From Mycolicibacterium neoaurum ATCC 25795 (GTDB lineage: Bacteria > Actinomycetota > Actinomycetes > Mycobacteriales > Mycobacteriaceae), in assembly GCF_000691525.1 (NCBI RefSeq), contig NZ_JMDW01000027.1:1-44596 (forward strand): a stretch of DNA of 44,596 nucleotides. Direction: 5' to 3'. Both the position numbers and the translations under genes were made by a program. Positions 7,982-15,017 of the stretch are shown piece by piece. Under the pieces are notes generated by a model. That model saw only the letters and a list, made by a program, of their open reading frames with translations, ran no database searches and had not been told where the DNA came from. Position 1 is the stretch's first letter. Each line of letters starts with the position of its first letter.

Positions 7982-8054
7982 TTCCCGGCGAACGTGCGCG
8001 AACTCATCTGTCAACCCGGCGTGTTGGGGTGCAGACGCGCACGCTCGCCGGGAA
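7982..8054. repeat. Long near-perfect inverted repeat / hairpin element
   Basis: Left arm 7982-8000 and right arm 8036-8054 are 19-nt reverse complements with one mismatch (A7992 against C8044). The 35-nt loop holds a second stem, TCTG-t-CAACCC against GGGGTG-CAGA (8007-8035), abutting the right arm. It lies 9 bp beyond the stop of the saccharopine-dehydrogenase-like gene. No U-tract follows on either strand, so it is not a classical terminator; a REP/MITE-like intergenic element or a U-less terminator are the options. Confidence 0.8.
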
Positions 8055-8062
8055 ACGGAAGG

Positions 8063-9280
8063 TTACAGCTCCTTCTGGCCCCAGGGGGAGCCGTAGGCGG
8101 TCAACAGCTCCAGGAACGGCACGGAGTCGAACGCCTCGGGACCGAGCACCCCGCTTCCACTCCAGACGCCGTTGGCCAGCAGCTCGAGTGCGACTACGGG
8201 ATTGACGGCCGTCTGCCACACCACACATTGATGGCCGTACTCGGCCATCGACCATTCGTTGTCGACGACGTGGTACAGGTAGGTCGACCGCGGTTGGCCG
8301 TCCTTACCTATGCCCGTGACCCACAACCCTGCGCAGGTCTTGCCCTTCATCTTGGGTCCCAGATCGGCGGGGTTGGGCAGGCAGGCGGCGACGACATCGC
8401 GCGGAGACACCTCGACGGGGCCGTTCGTCGAACCGACGCGCACCTTCTCGGTGCGGTCCAGGCCGAGTTTGTGCAATGTCTTGAGGACGTCGATGAACTC
8501 TTCGCCGAGGCCGTATTTGAAGGTGGCGCGCTTGCAGTCCACCCAGCGCGGCATCAGCAGCACCTCCTCGTGCTCGACGTTGACGCATTCCACGGGTCCG
8601 ATACCGTCCGGGAAGTCGAAAACCTCAGGCTCACTGAAGGGTTCGGTGACAAACCAGCCCTTGTCCGCCTCCCAGATGACCGGCGGGTTCAGACACTCCT
8701 CGATGGTGGTCCAGATCGAGAACGACGGCGCGAAGTCATAGCCGTCGACGGTCAGGTTGGATCCGTCGCGGGTACCCAGTTCGTCGATATCGGAGAACAG
8801 GTGGTCGGCGGCGTAGCGGGCGAAGACATCCGAAAGACCCGGCTCGACACCGATGCCGACGAGCGCCAGCCGGCCGGCGTCGCGCCACTGCTGCTCGGCC
8901 GCGAACTGCTCGTCGCCCAGCTTGACCCCGGTCAGCTCGTAGGGCTTGTCGGGATGGCGCACCGACAGGCTCATGGCCATGTCCAGGTAGTCCGCCCCGC
9001 CGGCATGCGCACCGTTGAAGATCGGCATGACGAACCGCGGGTCGACGGCGTTCATCACATGGGTGATGCCGTGCGCACGGACCAGCTCGGCGACCGCATC
9101 GGCCGAGGTCGCGTCGACCCGTGCCGCGCTGAAGCGCGGGTCACCGACCGAGCCGGCGGCCTGCTCGGCGCGCGCCAGGTCATAGTCGGCGACCACGATC
9201 TGCTCGAAGAAGTCCCGTCGTGCGGCGATGGCACAGAACGCCGAACCCACGCCCCCGGCGCCCACCAAGAGAATTCGCAT
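8063..9280 (-). CDS. Saccharopine dehydrogenase-like NAD(P)-binding protein
   Basis: 405 residues with an N-terminal Rossmann motif GAGGVGS (7-13) followed by a saccharopine dehydrogenase/homospermidine-synthase-like C-terminal domain. Visible features are HVMNAVDPRF, ADYLDMAMS and a VGIGVEPGLSD motif. Members reduce or oxidise amino-acid adducts such as saccharopine or carboxynorspermidine; the true substrate in mycobacteria is not established. The gene stands between tgt and the CoA-transferase on the same strand, but each has its own promoter, so there is no clear operon. ATG 9280 lies 6 nt after TAGGGT (9287-9292, minus strand), predicting a leaderless mRNA. Confidence 0.85.
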   Translation of the reverse strand: MRILLVGAGGVGSAFCAIAARRDFFEQIVVADYDLARAEQAAGSVGDPRFSAARVDATSADAVAELVRAHGITHVMNAVDPRFVMPIFNGAHAGGADYLDMAMSLSVRHPDKPYELTGVKLGDEQFAAEQQWRDAGRLALVGIGVEPGLSDVFARYAADHLFSDIDELGTRDGSNLTVDGYDFAPSFSIWTTIEECLNPPVIWEADKGWFVTEPFSEPEVFDFPDGIGPVECVNVEHEEVLLMPRWVDCKRATFKYGLGEEFIDVLKTLHKLGLDRTEKVRVGSTNGPVEVSPRDVVAACLPNPADLGPKMKGKTCAGLWVTGIGKDGQPRSTYLYHVVDNEWSMAEYGHQCVVWQTAVNPVVALELLANGVWSGSGVLGPEAFDSVPFLELLTAYGSPWGQKEL

Positions 9281-9286
9281 TGCCTC

Positions 9287-9292
9287 ACCCTA
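9287..9292 (-). promoter_or_regulatory. -10 hexamer TAGGGT, leaderless promoter
   Basis: Minus-strand hexamer ending 6 nt before ATG 9280. Confidence 0.55.
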
Positions 9293-9391
9293 CGGGGGTG
9301 ATGCCGACGAAATAGTGGGTTTCTCGCGTAGTTTTACACCGATTTCATCGTCAGCATTCAATATGGCTACGGAAAGCGAAGCCGGGCACCC

Positions 9392-10621
9392 TCACTTCGA
9401 GCCGTAATAGCGGCCCAAAACCTCGGCGCGCAGTTCGTCGAACTCTCCGGCCAGGATTGCCGCCCTGATCTGGTCGACCAGGCGGATGGTGAACCGCTCG
9501 TTGTGGATCGTGCACAACGTGGACGCCAGCATCTCCTTGGCCTTGAACAGGTGGTGGATGTACGCGCGGGTGTAGTGCGCGCAGGTGTAGCAGTCACATT
9601 CGGCGTCGATCGGAGTGAAGTCGCGTTTGTACCGAGCTCCGGTGATGTTGTAACGCCCGTGCACCGAGTAGACCGCGGCATTACGCGCGACCCGGGAAGG
9701 CGATACGCAGTCGAAGGTGTCCGCGCCGGCGGCCACTGCCGCGAACAGGTCGTCGGGCTCGCTGATGCCCAGCAGATGCCTCGGCTTGTCGGCAGGCAAC
9801 TCGCTGGTCACCCACTCGACGATGGTGGCCAGATTCTGCTTCTCCAACGCCCCGCCGATGCCGTATCCGTCGAAGCTCAGCCCCTCCGCCGGGCCGGTGC
9901 CCTCACCGATGCGGACCAGGTCACGGGTGGCCTGGCGCCGCAGATCCTCGTACTGCGCGCCCTGCACCACACCAAACAGCGCCTGGTAGGGCTTGTCGTG
10001 ACGCACCTCGGTGAGTCGATGGTGCTCGGCCAGGCAGCGCTCGGCCCATCGGTGGGTGCGCCGCACCGATTGCTCCTGATAGCTGCGGGTGTTGACCAGG
10101 GTGGTCAACTCGTCGAAGGCGAAGATGATGTCGGCACCGAGCTGATGCTGGATACCGATGGAGACCTCGGGGGTGAAACGGTGCGTCGACCCGTCGAGAT
10201 GGGAACGGAATGTCACACCGTCCTCGTCGACGTGCGCCAACCGCTCCTTCCCCTCGGCGATGATGTCGTCGGCCTGCACCCGAGTGGCGTCCATCGACAG
10301 CACCTTCTTGAACCCCACGCCAAGCGACAGCACCTGAAACCCACCGCTGTCGGTGAACGTCGGTCCCGGCCAGTTCATGAACGCGCCCAAGCCGCCGGCC
10401 TCATCGACAACATCCGGGCCCGGTTGCAGGTAGAGGTGGTAGGCGTTCGCCAGAACCGCCTGGGCACCAATCTCTTTCATCGTTTCGGGCAACACCGCCT
10501 TGACGGTTGCCTGGGTACCCACCGCGATGAAGGCCGGTGTCTGGATATCACCGTGCGGCGTGTGGATGGTGCCGACGCGTCCGGGACGCCCAGGCAGCTC
10601 GGCCTGCACTTCGAAGAACAT
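9392..10621 (-). CDS. tgt: tRNA-guanine transglycosylase (queuine tRNA-ribosyltransferase)
   Basis: About 409 residues. It exchanges guanine-34 of GUN-anticodon tRNAs for a 7-deazaguanine base. Numbering from ATG 10621: the general-base Asp91 lies in TDSGGFQ, the nucleophile Asp304 in TFDCVSPSRVARN, and zinc is bound by Cys342, Cys344, Cys347 and His373, matching the spacing of the E. coli enzyme. Relative to E. coli Tgt there is an insertion of roughly 25-30 residues after FQVLSLG. No preQ1 synthesis genes are in the window, so salvage of queuine is plausible. A TTG at 10633 is an alternative start; ATG 10621 fits the family N-terminus better. Confidence 0.93.
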   Translation of the reverse strand: MFFEVQAELPGRPGRVGTIHTPHGDIQTPAFIAVGTQATVKAVLPETMKEIGAQAVLANAYHLYLQPGPDVVDEAGGLGAFMNWPGPTFTDSGGFQVLSLGVGFKKVLSMDATRVQADDIIAEGKERLAHVDEDGVTFRSHLDGSTHRFTPEVSIGIQHQLGADIIFAFDELTTLVNTRSYQEQSVRRTHRWAERCLAEHHRLTEVRHDKPYQALFGVVQGAQYEDLRRQATRDLVRIGEGTGPAEGLSFDGYGIGGALEKQNLATIVEWVTSELPADKPRHLLGISEPDDLFAAVAAGADTFDCVSPSRVARNAAVYSVHGRYNITGARYKRDFTPIDAECDCYTCAHYTRAYIHHLFKAKEMLASTLCTIHNERFTIRLVDQIRAAILAGEFDELRAEVLGRYYGSK

Positions 10622-10665
10622 CCGGACATTCAATCAAGCGGCTGTGTCCGGTCCCGCGCCGCCGC

Positions 10666-10671
10666 TAGATT
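10666..10671 (+). promoter_or_regulatory. -10 hexamer TAGATT, leaderless lipoprotein promoter
   Basis: TAGATT ends 7 nt before ATG 10679 in the short region diverging from tgt. Confidence 0.55.
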
Positions 10672-10678
10672 CACTCCC

Positions 10679-11125
10679 ATGAGGAAACCCTGGCTCGTCC
10701 TGGCCGTGGCATCCGCGCTGGCTGCCGCCTGCGCCTCCTGCTCCTCCGAGAGCCCGGCCGCCCCGGTACCCGAAGGCGGGCTGCCGGCGGGCACCGCTCA
10801 CATCACGATCGACGGACGCGACGGGGGCACCACCCATCAGGTGCGGTGCGCATCGCAGGGATTCTCGACCGATATCCAGACCGGTGACCCCGACGCCGGG
10901 GTGAGCGCCCTGGTCTCCGGCGGCGACGAGCTATCGGCTCAGTCGGTGGCGATCCGCAACCTTGCCGGATTCACCGGCAACTACAACTCCGGGCTCGGCG
11001 AACCGGACGCCGAGGTCAGCATGATCGGCCCCACCTTCGTCATCACGGGTACCGCGACCGGTTTCCGCACCGACGCCGCCAGCTTCACCACGGACGGAAA
11101 GTTCACGCTCCGCGTCGCGTGCTGA
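10679..11125 (+). CDS. LpqH-family (19-kDa antigen-like) lipoprotein paralogue
   Basis: 148 residues. A signal sequence leads to a Cys (Cys18 in AAACAS, or Cys21). The mature part contains HITIDGRDGG, VRCASQG, an FVITGTATGF motif and a final Cys, the same layout as the LpqH/Myco_19_kDa fold with its two conserved cysteines. It lies 117 bp before true lpqH on the same strand and is shorter in the Ser/Thr-rich linker, so it looks like a diverged tandem duplicate. Surface-exposed lipoproteins of this family are antigenic and TLR2-active in pathogens; the physiological role is unknown. The mRNA is probably leaderless. Confidence 0.85.
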   Translation: MRKPWLVLAVASALAAACASCSSESPAAPVPEGGLPAGTAHITIDGRDGGTTHQVRCASQGFSTDIQTGDPDAGVSALVSGGDELSAQSVAIRNLAGFTGNYNSGLGEPDAEVSMIGPTFVITGTATGFRTDAASFTTDGKFTLRVAC

Positions 11126-11242
11126 GCCGGCCGAACCGCGGGGATTTTCTGGTAATCGGGTTTCATCGGCCGTTCCGCGCTCCATACTGCACGTGGATCA
11201 TCGGGCGATCTTGATCGATCGCACAACTGAAGGAGATTCGTG

Positions 11243-11755
11243 GTGAAGCGTGGGTTCGTAGTGGCCGTCGGGGGCGCAGCGCTCGTCATCGCCGGTCTGT
11301 CCGGCTGTTCCTCGGACAACAAGTCATCATCTGAGTCGACCGCCTCGGAGACGAGTGCGGCGGCAAGCACATCGGCGGCGGCCACCACCGCCCCGCCGGA
11401 ATCCTCGGCGGCGGCGGAATCCGGTGCCACCAAGGTCACCATCGACGGTCAGGACCAGGCCGTGCAGGGTTCAGTGGTGTGCGCTGCCAGCGGTGGGAAC
11501 ATGAACATCGCCATCGGGGAGGGTCTCACCGGCATCGCCGCGGTCGTCAGCGAGGACGGGACCAGCGTCAGCTCGGTCGGGTTGGGCAACGTCAACGGCG
11601 TCACCCTCGGATTCACGCAGGGTGCCGGCGGTGAGGCCACCGCAACCAAGGCCGACAAGACCTACACCATCAGTGGCACCGCCACCGGAATCGACATGGC
11701 CAACCCCATGAATCAGATCAGCAAGCCGTTCGAGATCACGGTCACCTGCCCCTGA
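11243..11755 (+). CDS. lpqH: 19-kDa lipoprotein antigen LpqH
   Basis: 170 residues, closely resembling M. tuberculosis LpqH: MKRG start, lipobox LSGC (Cys22), a long Ser/Thr/Ala linker (about 25-62), then KVTIDGQDQAV, GSVVC, SVGLGNVNGVTLG, ISGTATGIDMANPM and the terminal Cys. It is an exported, acylated and probably glycosylated envelope lipoprotein. GTG 11243 is chosen over GTG 11240 because it gives the conserved MKRG start and has AAGGAG (11230-11235) 7 nt upstream. Unlike many neighbours it therefore has a real leader. A strong intrinsic terminator follows. In M. tuberculosis lpqH lies beside the alkylsulfatase gene; here it is about 14 kb away. Confidence 0.95.
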   Translation: MKRGFVVAVGGAALVIAGLSGCSSDNKSSSESTASETSAAASTSAAATTAPPESSAAAESGATKVTIDGQDQAVQGSVVCAASGGNMNIAIGEGLTGIAAVVSEDGTSVSSVGLGNVNGVTLGFTQGAGGEATATKADKTYTISGTATGIDMANPMNQISKPFEITVTCP

Positions 11756-11774
11756 GCGGGAACCGACACAGACG

Positions 11775-11811
11775 ACGGTGGCGTCCCGAAATGGGGCGCC
11801 ACCGTTCTTTT
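11775..11811. terminator. Intrinsic terminator after lpqH
   Basis: ACGGTGGCGTCCC and GGGGCGCCACCGT form a 13-bp stem (one G-T pair) around GAAAT, followed by TCTTTT. This is a classic Rho-independent terminator 19 bp after the lpqH stop; it overlaps the end of the opposing gene. Confidence 0.9.
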
Positions 11812-12152
11812 CACTGCCCGGTGTAACCGGCGGCGGATTGGCGCAACTGCCAGATCTGCGCGGGGCACAGTTCGTTGACGGCCTGGTTGATCAGGTACCC
11901 GGCCTGGTAGTAGTCGGTGGTGTGGAAATCGGCCTTGAGCTGGTTGACCAGTTCGGCATACGGCATCTTGGCGGCGACCCGGTCACAGATGGTGTTGCCG
12001 TAGCCGATGGCGGCCTCGGCATTGGGAAAGTTGTAGCCCGGCCGGACATGCACGTTGACCAGATAGGCCACCGTGTCCGCCGAGGCCGGCGCCGCCGACA
12101 GAACACCGAGACCCATCGCTGCGGCCGCAGCAGTCGCCAGAATCGCCTTCAT
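11811..12152 (-). CDS. Secreted DUF732-domain protein
   Basis: 113 residues with a cleavable signal peptide (hydrophobic 5-20, cleavage after ASA near residue 25) and a mature ~88-residue domain with two cysteines (NTICDRV and NELCPAQ) and the DUF732-type pattern YGNTICD ... YQAGYLINQAVNELCP. DUF732 proteins are small exported actinobacterial proteins of unknown function, probably disulfide-bonded. The gene converges on lpqH, sharing its terminator, and diverges from the PE-PPE-domain esterase gene. TAGAGT lies 8 nt before ATG 12152, a nearly leaderless arrangement. Confidence 0.85.
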   Translation of the reverse strand: MKAILATAAAAAMGLGVLSAAPASADTVAYLVNVHVRPGYNFPNAEAAIGYGNTICDRVAAKMPYAELVNQLKADFHTTDYYQAGYLINQAVNELCPAQIWQLRQSAAGYTGQ

Positions 12153-12224
12153 GGTCGCTGACTCTAATCGCGCTTAAAGAAGTTCGACAGAATTCCGTCC
12201 ACACGAGCCCTCCGCGAGTAACGT

Positions 12225-12259
12225 CCCCCGCACATCGTTTTATGGATGATGCGTCGGGG
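12225..12259. promoter_or_regulatory. Imperfect inverted repeat at the PE-PPE esterase start
   Basis: CCCCCGCACATC (12225-12236) pairs with GATGATGCGTCGGGG (12245-12259) with two bulges around an 8-nt loop, ending 5 nt before ATG 12265. TAACGT (12219-12224) is a likely -10, so the repeat straddles the transcription start and includes the G-rich ribosome site. Confidence 0.55.
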
Positions 12260-12264
12260 GATGC

Positions 12265-13569
12265 ATGGGGAGATTTTTTCGCACGCCACTGGCGTTGCTC
12301 ACCGTAATCCTGCTCTCGTCGTGGCTGTTCACCGGCGTGATCACCGCGCGGGTATCGGTGCGGTATGCCGTCGCGCCGAGTGCCACGGTCATCGGCATCG
12401 GTGGCCGTGACGACCCTGCCGGCGCACGCATCCCGGATAAGCTGCGCGGAAAGATCGGGCCGCCGGACCACATCTACATCCCCTGCCATTACCCGGCATC
12501 GTTGAACATGATCGACAGCGTGCGGGTGGGCATGCCGGTCCTGCTGGACCATCTGGCCGCGACGACGGGTCCGGTGATCATCGCCGGATACTCGGAGGGA
12601 ACGCTGCTCGCCGAGCAGATCAAGCGGGATCTCAACGCGGCCGCGACCGCACCATCCCCCGGCGACCTCAGCTTTCTGGAGATCGCGGCCCCCTTCATAC
12701 CCAACGGCGGCATCCTGGCCCGATTTCCATTCCTCGGGATCCCCGGCATGATCCCGGCGATGGGTATCGCGGCCCCCTCGGCGTACGGGACGACCTACGT
12801 GACCATGGAGTACGACACGTACGCCGACTTCCCCGCCTATTTCAATCCGCTCGCGCTGCTGAATACCCTGCTGGCCGCGGGCTACGCCCATCCCGACCCG
12901 TTCTACGACCCTGTCGATCTGGATTCGCCGACAGTACTCACCAAGGAGGTCGCCAAGCCGGGCGGTGTCGTGGACCGCTACATCCTGGTTCCCAACGAAC
13001 ACCTGCCGCTGTTCGGACCCCTTCGCGACATCGCGCGCTTCCTCGGGCAGTCCCCGTTGGCCGAACGCCTGATCGGCGCCGTCGAACCGCTGCTGAGGGT
13101 GCTTGTCGACATGGCCTACACGGACCGTGAAAATCTCAATCCGGATGTCCATCAACCTTTTTCACTCATCACACCGATGCCGAAGATCGTCGAGGCACTG
13201 CACGCGATTCCCGGTGCGCTACGCGAGGGGCTGGAGAACCTGACCGGCAGCCGTCCGCCGGCTGTGAGCCGGACCGAGGTGACACCGTCCCCGCCGCGCT
13301 CGGAAGTACAACCACCCGATATTCACAGTATCGATACCGATGTCGATGACCTCGCGGCTCCGGCCGAAAACGGTAGGCGCACATCGTTGCTGGAGGACAC
13401 CGATCGCGGTGACGACCGCGACGACCCAGAGAGCGGCGCCGAGATCGTCGACCGGATCGCCGTCAGTACGCCGCCTTCTGACGCCGAGCCCGATGTCCCG
13501 GACGCCGTCGTCGACGATGGATCTGCCGTCGATCAGGACGAACGTGACGCCGGGGCCGAGGCGGCTTGA
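12265..13569 (+). CDS. PE-PPE-domain serine hydrolase with acidic C-terminal tail
   Basis: 434 residues. An N-terminal hydrophobic segment (about 8-28) suggests export or anchoring. The PE-PPE (PF08237) alpha/beta-hydrolase domain follows, with the nucleophile elbow GYSEG (Ser110) and a late VPNEHLPL His candidate. No PE or PPE helical leader is present, so this is the free-standing form of the domain, which has esterase/lipase activity in characterised proteins. From about residue 330 the protein becomes an Asp/Glu/Pro-rich, probably disordered tail of about 100 residues with very few hydrophobic residues. A paralogous domain lies at 35730-36629. The start overlaps a potential hairpin that could mask the ribosome site. 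Confidence 0.85.
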   Translation: MGRFFRTPLALLTVILLSSWLFTGVITARVSVRYAVAPSATVIGIGGRDDPAGARIPDKLRGKIGPPDHIYIPCHYPASLNMIDSVRVGMPVLLDHLAATTGPVIIAGYSEGTLLAEQIKRDLNAAATAPSPGDLSFLEIAAPFIPNGGILARFPFLGIPGMIPAMGIAAPSAYGTTYVTMEYDTYADFPAYFNPLALLNTLLAAGYAHPDPFYDPVDLDSPTVLTKEVAKPGGVVDRYILVPNEHLPLFGPLRDIARFLGQSPLAERLIGAVEPLLRVLVDMAYTDRENLNPDVHQPFSLITPMPKIVEALHAIPGALREGLENLTGSRPPAVSRTEVTPSPPRSEVQPPDIHSIDTDVDDLAAPAENGRRTSLLEDTDRGDDRDDPESGAEIVDRIAVSTPPSDAEPDVPDAVVDDGSAVDQDERDAGAEAA

Positions 13570-13758
13570 CGACGATGTCGACGATTCAGCCTGGCCAGCA
13601 ACACCCTTCGGTGCATCTCGAACGACAACGACAGCGGATCACTGAGCCGGAGACGTTTTCGTTTGGTGCCACGCATGGTGAGTCCACTCTGGCACACCCG
13701 CGACTACGGACCGGTCCCGCCCGAACAAACTGGCCGTGAACAGATTTCGACGATCCGA

Positions 13759-14922
13759 CTAACCGGGTTCGACTGCCGAACTGGTGGGGTCGATGAGAAT
13801 CTTGGCGTGCGATTCCGGATCACCCAGCGCGTTGAAGGCCGCCTCGACTCCGTCGAGACCGACGGTCCCGGTCACCAGCGCCGACGCATCGACCTTGCCC
13901 TCCGCCAACAGGTTGAGGGTGTCGTGAAATTCCAGCGGTGTGTAGCCGAACACGAAGCGCACGTCGATCTCTTTGCCGATGGCCAACGTCGGACGAAAAC
14001 GGTCCTCGCCCATGCACACACCGACGACGACCACCCGAGATTGCACCGGCGCGGCCGCCAGCACACCGTCGATCATTCCCGGCACACCCACGCACTCGAA
14101 CACCACCGGACGTTTCGGCCCGGCCGCGCCGAACGACTCCGCGAGCCGGTAGAGATGCGACCAGCCCGGCACCTTGCGCAGCTTCTCCATCGACCCGACA
14201 CCCAGTTCGTACAACTGCGGCGCCGCGGTGATCACGTCCTTCTGCCGGTCGAAACGTTCATAGGGCGACTCGACGGCCGGGTCCACCACCACGTGGGCCC
14301 CGCATTTGGCGGCCAAGGCACGGCGGCCCGGGGAGAAGTCACTGGCGATGATCGTGCCTACCCCCTTGGCCTTCAGGTGACAGATCACGGCCAGGCCGAC
14401 CGGGCCGCAGCCGATGACGACGGCAGTGTCGCGGCGGCTGATGTCGCTGCGTCGTACGGCATGCAGCGCGACAGCCATCGGCTCGGTGAGGGCCGCGGTG
14501 TCGACATCCAAACCGTTGGGCACCACGAACGTCATCGATGCCTCGGCGAGCACCTGTTCTGCGTAACCGCCGGGGGCCAGTGGTGAGAGTCCGGTCAGGT
14601 GCACACCGCCCGCCGCGCGCACCAGTGGGAAGGACACCACGGTGGTGCCGGACTTGAATTCCTTGGCAACTCCGCGACCCTTTTCCACGACCGTGCCGCA
14701 GAATTCGTGGCCGAGTACGACCGGCGTGGAACTGTTCATGAAATCCGGATATCCGACGGCGGCCATGACCTCGGTCAGTTCGTCGGCGTGATCCTTGGCA
14801 TGGATGTCGGACCCGCAGATTCCGCAACGACGCACGTCGAGCAGCAACTGACCGGCGGCAGGTCGCGGTGCCGGCATCTCGATCACCGACAATTCGCCGG
14901 CTTTACAACTGACAGCCCTCAT
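13759..14922 (-). CDS. Zinc-dependent alcohol dehydrogenase (MDR family)
   Basis: 387-residue medium-chain dehydrogenase. Catalytic zinc ligands appear as GICGSDIH (Cys36) and GHEF (His72, Glu73); the NAD(P) motif is GCGPVG near residue 172. The four-cysteine structural-zinc lobe of classical ADHs is absent: the matching region is Ala/Gly-rich. An insert of about 25 residues before PVVFECVG distinguishes it from the shorter sugar-dehydrogenase types. The alcohol or polyol substrate cannot be assigned. GAAGGGA lies about 9 nt upstream of ATG 14922. The 189 bp between this gene and the converging esterase gene (13570-13758) hold nothing I recognise. Confidence 0.88.
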   Translation of the reverse strand: MRAVSCKAGELSVIEMPAPRPAAGQLLLDVRRCGICGSDIHAKDHADELTEVMAAVGYPDFMNSSTPVVLGHEFCGTVVEKGRGVAKEFKSGTTVVSFPLVRAAGGVHLTGLSPLAPGGYAEQVLAEASMTFVVPNGLDVDTAALTEPMAVALHAVRRSDISRRDTAVVIGCGPVGLAVICHLKAKGVGTIIASDFSPGRRALAAKCGAHVVVDPAVESPYERFDRQKDVITAAPQLYELGVGSMEKLRKVPGWSHLYRLAESFGAAGPKRPVVFECVGVPGMIDGVLAAAPVQSRVVVVGVCMGEDRFRPTLAIGKEIDVRFVFGYTPLEFHDTLNLLAEGKVDASALVTGTVGLDGVEAAFNALGDPESHAKILIDPTSSAVEPG

Positions 14923-14977
14923 GGGGTGATTCCCTTCGTCGATCTTCGAGTATGGCCGTTGCTCGAAACTGCTCGGT

Positions 14978-14983
14978 TACGCT
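14978..14983 (+). promoter_or_regulatory. -10 hexamer TACGCT for the micro-ORF and secreted hydrolase
   Basis: TACGCT ends 7 nt before GTG 14991, placing the transcription start at the first codon of a micro-ORF. Confidence 0.5.
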
Positions 14984-14990
14984 GTCGCCA

Positions 14991-15017
14991 GTGTCAATAT
15001 TCGAGACGGTTCGGTGA
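14991..15017 (+). CDS. Predicted leaderless 8-codon micro-ORF
   Basis: GTG 14991 opens a frame of eight codons (reading MSIFETVR) ending in TGA 15015-15017. That TGA overlaps the GTG (15014-15016) opening the secreted-hydrolase frame as GTGA. The TACGCT hexamer sits 7 nt upstream, the spacing expected for a leaderless mRNA. Mycobacteria are known to translate many leaderless small ORFs, so a coupling or regulatory leader peptide is plausible. This rests on motif spacing only. Confidence 0.4.
   Translation: MSIFETVR

Noticed and set aside
11205..11222. GCGATC-ttgatc-GATCGC inverted repeat before lpqH
   Set aside because: Six-base arms made of GATC units are common by chance; no further support for an operator.
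11193..11246. 17-codon frame upstream of lpqH whose TGA overlaps GTG 11243
   Set aside because: The nearest -10-like hexamer (CATACT, 11183-11188) is only 4 nt from the GTG and there is no ribosome site, so it is probably chance.
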